Shown here: positions 1-8,534 of the stretch, piece by piece | Layout of the letters: each line of letters opens with the position of its first letter | Position numbering within the stretch: position 1 is the first letter of the stretch | Origin: Cohnella phaseoli | GTDB taxonomy: Bacteria; Bacillota; Bacilli; Paenibacillales; Paenibacillaceae | NCBI RefSeq assembly: GCF_003386235.1 | Contig: NZ_QRDZ01000025.1 | Coordinates: 83,280-147,279, forward strand | Direction: 5' to 3' | Length of the DNA: 64,000 nucleotides | Program-made: the position numbers and the translations under genes | The notes under the pieces: model-generated | Seen by the model: only the letters and a program-made list of their open reading frames with translations | Told to the model about the DNA's origin: nothing | The model's database searches: none

Positions 1-72
1 GCGGCAACGCGCTCGGGGTGTGCTTTCTTTGCGTTGACGAACAATCGCGGAACAGAAGGGATGTGGTGTATA

Positions 73-1095
73 ATGAAGGCAAAGAATCCAGATAAGAAGC
101 AGCAGCATGAGAAGGAACGGCTGAAGCTCGATCAGATGATGAGCGTGCTGTTCCGACTCTCCAAGCAGTTGCAGTTGCAGCTGCTTAACGGATTGTTCGA
201 CGAGAATTTTACCAGAGCCGACGTAAAATCCATTCATTACGGCAACGCCAAATTCGATTCGGACGATTACAATCGCATCATCGGCGATCTGTTTATGAAG
301 CTGGATACGATTCGCGGCGTTTTTCACTATCATGTCGAGTTTCAGACACTAAACAGCAGGTCGATGGTCATCCGCATGTTCAGATATGGCTTTGAGAAAG
401 CGTTGGAGCTAGCTGAAGGAAAGGCGGAGGACGGCGTGCAACTGGTCGCTTTCCCCAAGCAACTCGTGATTTTTCTGGAGCAAAACAAAGCGATCGGCGA
501 AGAGCTGCGCGTCCGATTGCGTCTGCCGGACGAGACGGAGACCATGTACACGGTGCCCGTGCTGAAGCTCTGGACGCTGACGCCCCGCGACATGCAGGAG
601 AGAAAGCTGTTCGCGCTGCTGCCTCTGCAAGTGTTTCGCTCGCGCAAACGGATGCGCCGCATTGCGTCAAGCCGCCGGACGGAAGAAGAGAAGCAACGAC
701 TGTTCGCTCAAGAATTCGAGAACCTTAAAGCGACGATCGAGGAAACAGTGGAAGTGCTTCGGGAGTTGCGCAGGAAGCGTCGGCTACGGCTTGAAGACTT
801 GGATAAGATTTTGCAGGTGCTGCGGAATATTCTGAACTACTTATACCGTCATTACGGAGAATATAAGCAAACGGAGAAGGAGGTAAGCGAGATGATTAAG
901 ACGTTTATTCCCGAGGCGCTGAAGCGAGGAAGACGAGAAGGAAAAAAAGAGGGCCTGCAAGAAGGTAAAAAACTCGGAGTCCAGCAAGCCAAAACCGAAG
1001 TCGCCGGCAACTTGCTGCAGCTTGGCGTTGATATCGACACGATCGCCGGAGCGACCGGACTATCCCCTGACGAAATAGCCAAAATAAAACCGTAA
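73..1095 (+). CDS. Rpn/YhgA-like PD-(D/E)XK nuclease family protein
   Basis: About 340 aa. The N-terminal part has the look of the Rpn (recombination-promoting nuclease, 'transposase_31'-like) fold: an acidic residue in GDLFMKL followed by the strand HVEFQT, which supplies the E-x-Q of the PD-(D/E)XK core. The C-terminus has the family's Lys/Gly/Glu-rich linker (GKKEGLQEGKKLG) and a small helical tail of the form LGVDIDTIAGATGLSPDEI. The family is known to cleave DNA and promote RecA-independent recombination. The frame opens with a TTG at 34, but ATG at 73 is preferred because AGAAGGG lies about 12 nt upstream. ATG 61 would sit directly on that ribosome site. It faces the TPP enzyme gene tail to tail, 13 nt away. 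Usually single-copy accessory genes; the substrate is unknown. Confidence 0.75.
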   Translation: MKAKNPDKKQQHEKERLKLDQMMSVLFRLSKQLQLQLLNGLFDENFTRADVKSIHYGNAKFDSDDYNRIIGDLFMKLDTIRGVFHYHVEFQTLNSRSMVIRMFRYGFEKALELAEGKAEDGVQLVAFPKQLVIFLEQNKAIGEELRVRLRLPDETETMYTVPVLKLWTLTPRDMQERKLFALLPLQVFRSRKRMRRIASSRRTEEEKQRLFAQEFENLKATIEETVEVLRELRRKRRLRLEDLDKILQVLRNILNYLYRHYGEYKQTEKEVSEMIKTFIPEALKRGRREGKKEGLQEGKKLGVQQAKTEVAGNLLQLGVDIDTIAGATGLSPDEIAKIKP

Positions 1096-1108
1096 GCCGA
1101 AGTCCGGC

Positions 1109-2917
1109 TTACGGCTCCTCCAAGGGCGGCACGATCATCTGACGGTGCAGCTCGCGTCTGCTCAATAGCGGCTCCATATCCTCGATCGGGCGGCTTACGC
1201 CGAGCTTCGGATGTACGGCTGCGTTCGGAGAAACGGCGATCTCCGCCACAAAAGGATCGCCGATGCACGCGGCAGTCAACGATTCCAGCAGCCGGTTCAG
1301 CTCTGGCCAGGAGGCCGCCCTTGCCCCCGCAACGCCGTAGGCTTCAGCCACCTTCACAAAGTCGGGGCAGCTGTATCCGGATACCGTAGAGGCCTGCCGC
1401 CCCGCAAAATATAAATCCTGAAATTGTCGCACCATACCCAGGGAACGGTTGTTCAACACAAAGACGGAAATCGGAAGCCGCCAATGAACAACCGTCTGCA
1501 GCTCCTGAATGTTGACCTGCATCCCCCCGTCCCCGGCCACGAGCGCTATCCTTCTGCCGGGCAAGGCGAACGCCGCACCGATCGCGGCGGGTAGACCGAA
1601 ACCCATCGCCCCCATACCGCCTGCGTTCAGCAGCCTTGCTTCGCCTTCAACCGGTAGAGACTGGCTCGCCCACATCTGATGCTGCCCGACGTCCAGGCAA
1701 ATGACCGCATCCGTGCCAAGCGCCTCCCCAAGACGCTCCATCAGCCGATTCGGATCAATGTCACGATCCGAGGCTTTCATCAGCCGACTCGAGTCAATCT
1801 TGCTCCCCGATCCTCCAAACGTTCCAGTCGGATATCTCTTTCGATAGCGCGTTAGCCTGTCTTTCCAGGGCAACCAATCCCCCTTCTGCGCCTCCTCCCC
1901 CCATACCGCTGCCAACGTGCTCATAAAAGGCTTCAGATGGCCGCGAATCGCCAAATCAAGCTTTACCTTCCTGCCCAACTCCGCCCGATCGATTTCCACT
2001 TGAATGATTTTGGCCCCGCGGGCAAAAGTTTCCGGTCGCGTACCCGTCTGCCGCGTATCCAGTCGGGAGCCGAGCACAAGCAAGCAATCGCAGTTGGCCA
2101 CGGCCAGATTGGCGTATCGATGGCCGTATGAACCGATGAGTCCCAAGTTCCACTCGTAGTCCGTCTCGATCGCATCCAGTCCCATTAGCGAACAGACAGC
2201 CGGAATTCCAGTCTCGGCAAGCCATGCCCTCAGCTCTCGCACTGCTCCTGCCGAACGGACGCCGCCGCCGACAAGCACCATTGGCCGCGATGCGCCGCGC
2301 AGCATTGCCGCAGCCTGTCTTACTTCCTCTACCGAAAGCGTACACCCGATTTCCTCTTCTTCAGCCAAATCCGAATACCCTTCCATAAGCTCCGGATCGA
2401 CATCCTCGCGCTGCACGTTCATGGGGATGTCGAGCAGCACCGGCCCCGGCCGGCCCGATCGCGCGATCGCCCACGCCTTCTCCAGCTCGAAGCGCAACCT
2501 GCTCGCATTCGTAACCAATGTCGCATACTTTGTCAACGGGCGCGCAACGCTCACAATATCGGTCTCCTGAAAACCGTTCTGACGCACCGGATCGTCGAAC
2601 TTGAATTCGTAGGTGTTCACCTGCCCGGTCAGGAATACGCAAGGAACGGAGTCGAAATAACAGCTGCCGATTCCCGTCAGTAGATTTAACGCTCCCGGGC
2701 CGCTCGTCGCCATCGCCACGCCGACTTTGCCGCTCGCTCGCGCATATCCCTCCGCGGCGAACGCAGCCGCCTGCTCGTGATGCATCGACACCGCCGCGAT
2801 GTCCTCGCGTTCGGCCAGTGCGTCGAGCAGATGAGCGATCGCCCCGCCCGCCATCTCGAACACGTGCGTAACGCCCTGCCGCACCAAGTAATCCACGATG
2901 TACTTGGCCGCTTTCAT
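1109..2917 (-). CDS. thiamine-pyrophosphate enzyme, acetolactate synthase / YerE-like
   Basis: About 602 aa with the three-domain acetolactate synthase architecture. The catalytic Glu is in MHHEQAAAFAAEGYAR (about residue 48), there is a central domain with a GGGVRSAG loop, and the TPP/Mg site is GDGGMQ followed by the LNNRSLG end of the motif. The start at 2917 is chosen because its ATG overlaps the TGA of the upstream cytidylyltransferase (ATGA) and GGAAGG lies 10 nt before it. The coupling to a glucose-1-phosphate cytidylyltransferase argues against a housekeeping branched-chain enzyme, which normally sits with ilvN/ilvC. It suggests a YerE-type enzyme, which transfers a two-carbon unit from pyruvate to a CDP-keto-deoxysugar to make branched sugars. 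That role is inferred; plain acetolactate synthase remains the alternative. Confidence 0.8.
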   Translation of the reverse strand: MKAAKYIVDYLVRQGVTHVFEMAGGAIAHLLDALAEREDIAAVSMHHEQAAAFAAEGYARASGKVGVAMATSGPGALNLLTGIGSCYFDSVPCVFLTGQVNTYEFKFDDPVRQNGFQETDIVSVARPLTKYATLVTNASRLRFELEKAWAIARSGRPGPVLLDIPMNVQREDVDPELMEGYSDLAEEEEIGCTLSVEEVRQAAAMLRGASRPMVLVGGGVRSAGAVRELRAWLAETGIPAVCSLMGLDAIETDYEWNLGLIGSYGHRYANLAVANCDCLLVLGSRLDTRQTGTRPETFARGAKIIQVEIDRAELGRKVKLDLAIRGHLKPFMSTLAAVWGEEAQKGDWLPWKDRLTRYRKRYPTGTFGGSGSKIDSSRLMKASDRDIDPNRLMERLGEALGTDAVICLDVGQHQMWASQSLPVEGEARLLNAGGMGAMGFGLPAAIGAAFALPGRRIALVAGDGGMQVNIQELQTVVHWRLPISVFVLNNRSLGMVRQFQDLYFAGRQASTVSGYSCPDFVKVAEAYGVAGARAASWPELNRLLESLTAACIGDPFVAEIAVSPNAAVHPKLGVSRPIEDMEPLLSRRELHRQMIVPPLEEP

Positions 2918-3693
2918 GACCGCCATACCTTCCACGGCGCGCCGCCGGTTTTCCACAGCGTCTCCAACGTCATTTTATCCCGCAGCGTGTCCATGGGATG
3001 CCAGAACCCTTCGTGACGGTAAGCCACAAGCTGGTCTATTCGAGCCAAGCTTTCCAGCGGCTCCTGTTCCAGCATCGTATCGTCTCCTCCCATGTAAGCC
3101 AGCGCCTCCGGCTCGAACACGAAGAAACCTCCGTTCATCCAACCGCCATCGCCCTTCGGCTTCTCCCGAAAGCCTTGCACGACCCCCTCCTTGCCCAGCC
3201 GCAGCGCTCCGAATCTTCCTCCCGGCTGCACGGCGGTCACGGTCGCCAGTTTGCCGTGCGAACGATGAAACTTCACCAACTCGGCCAGATCGACGTCGCT
3301 GACCCCATCCCCGTAAGTCAACATAAACGGACCGTCCGCCAAGTAGGCGCCGAGTCGGGAGATTCGACCGCCCGTCGACGTGTCTTTGCCGGTATCGACC
3401 AGCGTCACCTTCCACGGGTCGGTCAAGCGCTGATGTATCTGCCTTTTCCCCCCCGCCGAGAAGTCGAACGTCACGTCCGATTCATGAAGATCGTAGTGGG
3501 CGAAATATTCTTTGATCAGAACCCCCTTGTAGCCAAGCGGGATCACGAAGTCGCAAAACCCGTAATGAGAATAAATTTTCATAATGTGCCACAAAATCGG
3601 TTTGTCCCCGATCTCGATGAGCGGCTTGGGCCGCACCGCCGTTTCTTCGCTGATTCTCGTGCCGTAGCCCCCGGCGAGTATGACGACTTTCAA
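2914..3693 (-). CDS. rfbF: glucose-1-phosphate cytidylyltransferase
   Basis: 259 aa, the normal length for the RfbF/DdhA family, which makes CDP-glucose from CTP and glucose-1-phosphate. The nucleotidyltransferase signature GGYGTRISEE...RPKPL is at residues 8-25. Further family motifs are TYGDGVSDVD, the metal-binding loop, and the W(M)NGGFFVFEP segment that binds the sugar phosphate. The start codon is TTG at 3693 with GGGGGAGG seven nt upstream. It is the first gene of a two-gene operon and its stop overlaps the start of the TPP enzyme. No CDP-glucose 4,6-dehydratase or later CDP-sugar enzyme is in the window, so the pathway must be completed elsewhere or the pair is a remnant. Confidence 0.92.
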   Translation of the reverse strand: MKVVILAGGYGTRISEETAVRPKPLIEIGDKPILWHIMKIYSHYGFCDFVIPLGYKGVLIKEYFAHYDLHESDVTFDFSAGGKRQIHQRLTDPWKVTLVDTGKDTSTGGRISRLGAYLADGPFMLTYGDGVSDVDLAELVKFHRSHGKLATVTAVQPGGRFGALRLGKEGVVQGFREKPKGDGGWMNGGFFVFEPEALAYMGGDDTMLEQEPLESLARIDQLVAYRHEGFWHPMDTLRDKMTLETLWKTGGAPWKVWRS

Positions 3694-4276
3694 GGGTTAG
3701 CCTCCCCCTCTCCCGTCCATGCGGACGACGTTCCGACAGCAACTCCTATTACTTATGCCGAAGCGGCGACGGGGGTGTGGACAAGTAGGCGTTCGACCCG
3801 GGCTTTCCACAGCTTCTGTGCCTGAAAAGAACCTCTACTATGTCAATACGATGCTGAAGCAGCCGGACTGACAACATTTGAGAGGCAGCAAAACTTATTT
3901 TAGAGAAACCTTCGCCAAGATGATCCAGAGGCATGATAAATGTACAAAGCGGAAACTCCGCCTTATATAGGATAAATCTTCTATTTCACAGAAAATAAAG
4001 CGGATTCTCCTTTTTAATTACGGGAAAAGCTGATTTTCCGAAAAATAAGCCGGGAAAGCCGCTTTAATCGCCCCGAATATGACCAGCAGCCGAAAATAAA
4101 GCGGGAGATCCGCCGTATTTAAAATGTGGAACCGTAGGCTGCATCCCCTGCCACGCAATTAGCTCCTGTACCTTCAATTCATACGGTATACCGAACTGCT
4201 TCCACCTGAAAAAGATTGCGGACAATCGCGAAAAAAAGTACGATGAAAGCATATCTGAAAAATGGAGACGGTTTCC
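3694..4276. other. long intergenic region with 51-bp periodic repeats
   Basis: 583 bp between the divergent rfbF-like gene and the plus-strand disordered-protein gene. The left part (3694-3940) shows no ORF or structure I can name beyond the rfbF ribosome site. The right part holds an AT-rich periodic array (3946-4117, listed separately). Promoters for both flanking genes must lie here but I could not pick convincing -35/-10 pairs. Confidence 0.6.
3946..4117. repeat. degenerate tandem repeat, about 51-bp period, family A
   Basis: Copies of a motif close to AAAGCGGAnnnTCCGCTTT start near 3946, 3997, 4046 and 4098, spacings of 51, 49 and 52 nt. A weaker off-phase copy lies at 4026. The core of each unit is a short inverted repeat (AAAGCGGA / TCCGCTTT, often with mismatches). 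The 14-mer AAAGCGGAAACTCC at 3946 recurs exactly at 36122, so this is a dispersed family with two loci in the window. Confidence 0.75.
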
Positions 4277-5023
4277 ATGACGCGTAATCGAAGCAATGCC
4301 GTGTCAGACCGCCTGCCCGTGACCGGAAGCCGAGGATCGCCGAAGATCGGGTCTCACAGGCAGCAGAGAAATGCGCCTACGGTAGGCTTGCATCTACAAC
4401 GGCAGCAGCCCATACTGCCTTCCGTCGGCAATCAAGAGATGCTCCGCGCCATGTATAGCGAAGGGGCTGCCATGCAGCAGATGACAGAAGAGCTGGACCC
4501 GTCGTCCGGCCCGAGCCGCAGGGGAGCCTACGAGCAATTCCCTTCAACGGGTGCAGCAGCCCCCGGAAACGAATCGGGAGGCTTCATTCCGCAGCAGTCG
4601 GGAGCCCAAGAGCCGCGCAATTCGAACGGACAATACATCGGCCGCCTTCCCGGCAGCGAAAATGAGAAGAACGAAACGGAAGTTGAGGAAGAACAGAAGA
4701 GGAAACGGATGCCTGCCGAGAGGATGAGCGCCGAGTTCATCGGCAAAGACGAGACGGCCTTGGACATTACCGACAAAGACACTCTTGACGAGGATGGAGA
4801 AGATTGGCCGGACTTTGAGATGCTTGCGGCAGCTCTGGAGATGATCGGCTACTCCAATCGCGGCAATTCGGAAAATGCCGAAAAGGAGACGGCCGCAAAC
4901 GCTAATCGAGCCCGAAAAAACGGCTATCTGGCCAAGCTGCTTGGCGCGGCGGGCAAATCCAAGAAGAAGGACGAGGCCTCTTCCTCCGGAAGTTCCAGTG
5001 CTTCCAGAGGAAAAAGAAGGTAA
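4277..5023 (+). CDS. hypothetical disordered hydrophilic protein
   Basis: 248 aa from ATG 4277, which has GGAG nine nt upstream; the earlier ATG at 4262 lacks a ribosome site. I do not recognise a family. The sequence is rich in Q, N, S, E, R and P, has no signal peptide or membrane segment, contains an acidic stretch (DEDGEDWPDFEM) followed by a short amphipathic segment (LAAALEMIGYSN), and ends in a Lys-rich and Ser-rich tail (SKKKDEASSSGSSS). It looks mostly disordered with one short possible helix. It stands alone, convergent with the SulP gene. A second long frame on the opposite strand (4544-5038) looks like a shadow. It may be real, but expression is unproven. Confidence 0.6.
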   Translation: MTRNRSNAVSDRLPVTGSRGSPKIGSHRQQRNAPTVGLHLQRQQPILPSVGNQEMLRAMYSEGAAMQQMTEELDPSSGPSRRGAYEQFPSTGAAAPGNESGGFIPQQSGAQEPRNSNGQYIGRLPGSENEKNETEVEEEQKRKRMPAERMSAEFIGKDETALDITDKDTLDEDGEDWPDFEMLAAALEMIGYSNRGNSENAEKETAANANRARKNGYLAKLLGAAGKSKKKDEASSSGSSSASRGKRR

Positions 5024-5080
5024 CATTATTCGAGGCATCCCTGCTTAAATATATTCGTTCAGAAACTCCGACTCCAGCAC

Positions 5081-6850
5081 TTAAATCATTCGCACCGCGT
5101 TCTGAGCGCCGACGCTCCCTGCCGAGCGTGCAGCCTGCTCTTCCGACAGCTCCGCGCATTCGCGAAAAGCAAACTGCCGGCAGCCGACGCATCTTCCCTT
5201 GTCCAGGCAAGTCAGCGCATAGCCGATCGCCTCGCCCGTATGCGAGAAAAACCGCTCGCGCCTGATCATATCCGCGAGCCCCGTCCTCTCCAGCACCTCG
5301 CGCGGTTGCTCCTGAATGCCGGACACGAGCACGACACCGCCAACCTTGCGAAACTCCGCAACAAGCGCGGCCAGATTGGCTTCCCCCGTCAGATCGATCA
5401 TCGGAACCTTCCCCATTCGGATAAGCAGCACGCGATGCGACTGTCTGACCGTTTCATGCAGCGCACGTCCGAACGACTCCGCCGCTCCGAAGAACAGCGC
5501 GCCCTCCACCGTAGCAATGCGGATCTGCGGACAATCCCGCTGCTCCGTTACCGCTTCGGGCGCTACCTTGCCATGGCGGGCGACTCGATCGGGCAGCACC
5601 TTGTCAACCTTGATCATCCCGCCCATTCGCTTCACGAACAGTACGACCGCCAACACAAGGCCCGCCGTAACGGCAGCCGTCAGGTCCATAAACACCGTCA
5701 GCAGAAATGTCGCGGCCAGTACAAGCGAATCGCCCGTCTTCGTGCGCAGCAGCTTCGCGAAGCTGCGATATTCGCTCATCTTCCATGCGACGACCATTAA
5801 CACCGGAGCCATGCCGGCAAGCGGGATGCGGGAGGCAAGCGGCGCGAACAGCAGCAGTACGGCGAGCACGACAACGCCATGAACGATGCCCGATACGGGA
5901 CTAACCGCTCCCGACTTGATGTTCGTCGCCGTTCTGGCGATCGCGCCCGTCGCCGGGATGCCGCCGAACAACGGCGTAACGACGTTGGCGATGCCCTGGC
6001 CGATCAGCTCGCGATTGCTGTCGTGCCGGGTTCCGGTCATCTCGTCCGCAACGACGGCGGACAGGAGCGACTCGATGCTGCCGAGCATCGCGATAACAAA
6101 AGCCGGATACAGCAGCTGTTCGATGCGCTCAAGCGTAATTTCCGGCATGTGGAAGGCCGGCAGCTCGCTCGGAATCGCGCCGTAAGCGGACCCGATCGTC
6201 GCCACGCTTCCGTCGAACAGCAGACTGGCGATCAGCGTGGCCGAGAGCAGCCCGACGAGCAACGCAGGCAGCTTTGGCGCATACCGCGACACAAGTAAAA
6301 TAACCGTCAGGCTGACGAGCGCCGTCGCAATGCTGTAGCCGTCGATCAGCGACAGATTCGTCGCGATCTCTTTCATATTCGGCAGGAACCGCTCGTGCTT
6401 TTCCAGCCCTTCCATCCCTAGAAAGCCGGGAATTTGACCCGAGAAAATAATGACTGCAATGCCTGCCGTAAACCCCAGCGTCACCGGCCTGGGGATATAG
6501 CGGATGAGCGCCCCCAGCTTGAACAGCCCCATCAGCAGCAGCATGACGCCCGCCATCATCCCGGCTAACAGCAAATTTTCGTACCCGTAATGCAGCACGA
6601 TCATTAGCAGCACCGGCACGAACGCTCCCGTCGGGCCGCCGATCTGAAACCTCGAGCCTCCAAGCAGCGAGATCAGCACGCCTGCCGCAATCGTCGTATA
6701 CAGCCCATATTGCGGGCTCACGCCCGACGCAATCGCGAACGCCATGCCAAGCGGAATGGCGACGATGCCGACGATCAGCCCGGAAAGCAGATCGCGGCGC
6801 AAGGAACCGACATTGTAACCCGCAAATCTCCCCAACCTTTGCAGTTTCAT
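5081..6850 (-). CDS. SulP family anion permease with STAS domain
   Basis: 589 aa from ATG 6850 (AGAAGGG six nt upstream). The longer frame to 7066 has no plausible start context. The N-terminal two thirds is the SLC26/SulP membrane domain, beginning with RRDLLSGLIVGIVAIPLGMAF and containing the PTGAFVPV and TGAIARTATN loops. Residues from about 430 form a STAS domain (VEGALFFGAAESF ... RMGKVPMIDLTG). The tail is Cys-rich (CLDKGRCVGCRQFAFREC), which is unusual and could bind metal or sense redox state. Family members move sulfate, bicarbonate or other anions with H+ or Na+. The substrate cannot be read here. An ArsR-type gene lies just upstream and an AT-rich promoter/operator precedes it. Confidence 0.88.
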   Translation of the reverse strand: MKLQRLGRFAGYNVGSLRRDLLSGLIVGIVAIPLGMAFAIASGVSPQYGLYTTIAAGVLISLLGGSRFQIGGPTGAFVPVLLMIVLHYGYENLLLAGMMAGVMLLLMGLFKLGALIRYIPRPVTLGFTAGIAVIIFSGQIPGFLGMEGLEKHERFLPNMKEIATNLSLIDGYSIATALVSLTVILLVSRYAPKLPALLVGLLSATLIASLLFDGSVATIGSAYGAIPSELPAFHMPEITLERIEQLLYPAFVIAMLGSIESLLSAVVADEMTGTRHDSNRELIGQGIANVVTPLFGGIPATGAIARTATNIKSGAVSPVSGIVHGVVVLAVLLLFAPLASRIPLAGMAPVLMVVAWKMSEYRSFAKLLRTKTGDSLVLAATFLLTVFMDLTAAVTAGLVLAVVLFVKRMGGMIKVDKVLPDRVARHGKVAPEAVTEQRDCPQIRIATVEGALFFGAAESFGRALHETVRQSHRVLLIRMGKVPMIDLTGEANLAALVAEFRKVGGVVLVSGIQEQPREVLERTGLADMIRRERFFSHTGEAIGYALTCLDKGRCVGCRQFAFRECAELSEEQAARSAGSVGAQNAVRMI

Positions 6851-6861
6851 TACAACCCTTC

Positions 6862-6924
6862 TTATCTTTGAATATTTGATTATTTGAATATATTGAATAT
6901 AAGAGTCTGGCCGAGGAAAGTCAA
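6862..6924 (-). promoter_or_regulatory. SulP promoter with AT-rich operator candidate
   Basis: On the minus strand TTGACT (6924-6919) and TATATT (6901-6896) are 17 nt apart, a good SigA promoter. From the -10 onward runs an AT-rich stretch with repeated ATTCAA/ATCAAA words, ending about 12 nt before the SulP start. It is a sensible target for the ArsR-type repressor encoded just upstream; that link is inferred. Confidence 0.6.
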
Positions 6925-6970
6925 AATGGATTTGCCCCGTTTTAAGCGAGTTTAACCCGCTGCGGCATAT

Positions 6971-7013
6971 AAAAAACGAGGCCATGTTCGCCGTTCGGCG
7001 ATTAGCCTCGTTT
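6971..7013 (-). terminator. Rho-independent terminator after arsR-like gene
   Basis: Stem AAACGAGGC / GCCTCGTTT around a 22-nt loop that itself contains the palindrome CGCCG-AA-CGGCG, followed on the minus strand by TTTTTTAT. It closes the CorA-ArsR unit before the SulP promoter. Confidence 0.75.
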
Positions 7014-7022
7014 AGCGCGCGT

Positions 7023-7349
7023 TTACTCGCTTCTGATCGTCTCCAGCAGCGAAATCGCGTCGACAAGATGATTATCGAAGATATGTTTGGCGACTTCCAG
7101 CAGCTCGCGGATCAGCGGATCCCGCAGCGAGTAGATGACGTTCGTCCCGTCCTTCACGCCGCTAACGACGTTTTTCGCGCGAAGCACCGCTAACTGCTGC
7201 GACACCGCCGATCCCTCGAGCCCGAGCACCGCCTGGATTTCGTTGACGTTTTTCTCCCCTTCGCACAACACCTCCAGAATCCGAATGCGCAGCGGATGCG
7301 CAAGCGCCTTAAAGAACTCCGCCTTGAATTGCTGCAGCTCCCGATTCAC
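7023..7349 (-). CDS. ArsR-family metalloregulator-like repressor
   Basis: 108 aa from GTG 7349, with AAGGGGG nine nt upstream. It has the winged-helix ArsR/SmtB core: FFKALAHPLRIRILEVL, then the recognition helix region GLEGSAVSQQLAVLRAKNVV and the wing DGTNVIYSLRD. There is no CxC metal motif in helix 3 (ELCVC-type) and no Cys pair, so the ligand is not metal by the classic site. Its start overlaps the corA end region (stop at 7364), so the two are co-transcribed. It probably regulates its own unit or the downstream SulP gene. Confidence 0.85.
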   Translation of the reverse strand: MNRELQQFKAEFFKALAHPLRIRILEVLCEGEKNVNEIQAVLGLEGSAVSQQLAVLRAKNVVSGVKDGTNVIYSLRDPLIRELLEVAKHIFDNHLVDAISLLETIRSE

Positions 7350-7363
7350 GGCCTTTCCCCCTT

Positions 7364-8317
7364 TCAGTCGAACCAGCCTTTGCGTTTGAACCAAACGTAC
7401 ATGCCGAGACCAAGCGCCAACATGACTCCGATCACGATGTAATAGCCCGCCTTCCACTCCAGCTCGGGCATGTTAACGAAGTTCATCCCATACACTCCGG
7501 CAATAAATGTAAGCGGCATGAAAATCGTCGTCATCACCGTGAGCGTCTTCATGATCGAATTCATTCGATTGGAGCGCAAGGAATCGTAGCTGTCCCGGAG
7601 GTCGGCCGTCATCTCGCGATTGGATTCAATCATCTCGGTAAGTTTAAGCAGGTGGTCGTAAATATCGGTAAAATAAGCGTGGTGCTCTTTGACTCCGGGA
7701 ATTTTATCGGAATTGAGCAGCCGATACAACAGATCGCGCATCGGAATCACCGTTCGGCGAATGCGCAGCAGATCCGCCCGGATATCGTAGATTTGCTCCG
7801 TCATCCGCTGCAAGTCGACCCTGTTTTCTCCCTGATCCTCAATCTCGTTTAATTGATCCTCTATCTTGTACAGCGTCGGAAAAAAATTGTCCACGAGCTT
7901 GTCCATCAGCAGATAAGCCACGTAGTTGTGATCCCTTCCCCGGCGAAAATTGGGATCCAGCATACGCTTCCACGCTTCCTCGACTTCCTGCGAAGGCGCA
8001 AGATGGAACGTGACGATCCCTCTCGGTCCGAGGAAAAAGTCGACCTCCTCCGCCATCAACGTCTCTGGATGCAGCGAATGCAGCACGAAGAAATTCGTCT
8101 CCTCGTAATGGTCCACCTTTGGCCGCTGCAGCAAATGCTGGCAGTCCTCGATCGCAAGAGGGTGAAAATGAAAATAGCTGTCCAGCAGCTCGATCTCCTC
8201 CGGCTTCGGACAATCGAAATCGACCCAGAACCAACTGACATCCCCATTCGTCAGCTCTTCCAGCGGAATGTCCTCCCTGAGTCGTCCATCGTCCATAACG
8301 GCCAAAATCCGCAGCAC
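7364..8317 (-). CDS. corA: CorA-type magnesium/divalent metal transporter
   Basis: 317 aa from GTG 8317, which has AGAGGTGAGG upstream; the GTG at 8326 would sit on that ribosome site. The long cytoplasmic domain is followed by two C-terminal membrane segments. The first ends in the diagnostic pore signature YGMN (FIAGVYGMNF), and the protein ends in Lys/Arg (FKRKGWFD). CorA pentamers take up Mg2+, Co2+ and Ni2+. The gene is followed at once by the ArsR-like regulator, an uncommon pairing that hints at metal- or anion-linked control. Confidence 0.93.
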   Translation of the reverse strand: MLRILAVMDDGRLREDIPLEELTNGDVSWFWVDFDCPKPEEIELLDSYFHFHPLAIEDCQHLLQRPKVDHYEETNFFVLHSLHPETLMAEEVDFFLGPRGIVTFHLAPSQEVEEAWKRMLDPNFRRGRDHNYVAYLLMDKLVDNFFPTLYKIEDQLNEIEDQGENRVDLQRMTEQIYDIRADLLRIRRTVIPMRDLLYRLLNSDKIPGVKEHHAYFTDIYDHLLKLTEMIESNREMTADLRDSYDSLRSNRMNSIMKTLTVMTTIFMPLTFIAGVYGMNFVNMPELEWKAGYYIVIGVMLALGLGMYVWFKRKGWFD

Positions 8318-8534
8318 TCGCCTCACCTCTTATCGTCCATTATGCATGGAGGAGGCAGCGATTGGCAACTCGTCCTCGTTACTCGAGCATTGAGGGAATT
8401 CGTGAAATGCCGAATAAATTTAAGCTTGCGATAAAAAACATTAAGAAGAACTTAAGGAATTATAGAGAAATTGTTTAACTTTCCCATCTACACTCAGGTA
8501 GAACGAAACGACATAGGAATGAGGGAGTTATTCA

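Noticed and set aside
2914..3693. Complete CDP-sugar or O-antigen pathway
   Set aside because: Only the cytidylyltransferase and a TPP enzyme are present; no dehydratase, epimerase or glycosyltransferase genes occur in the window.
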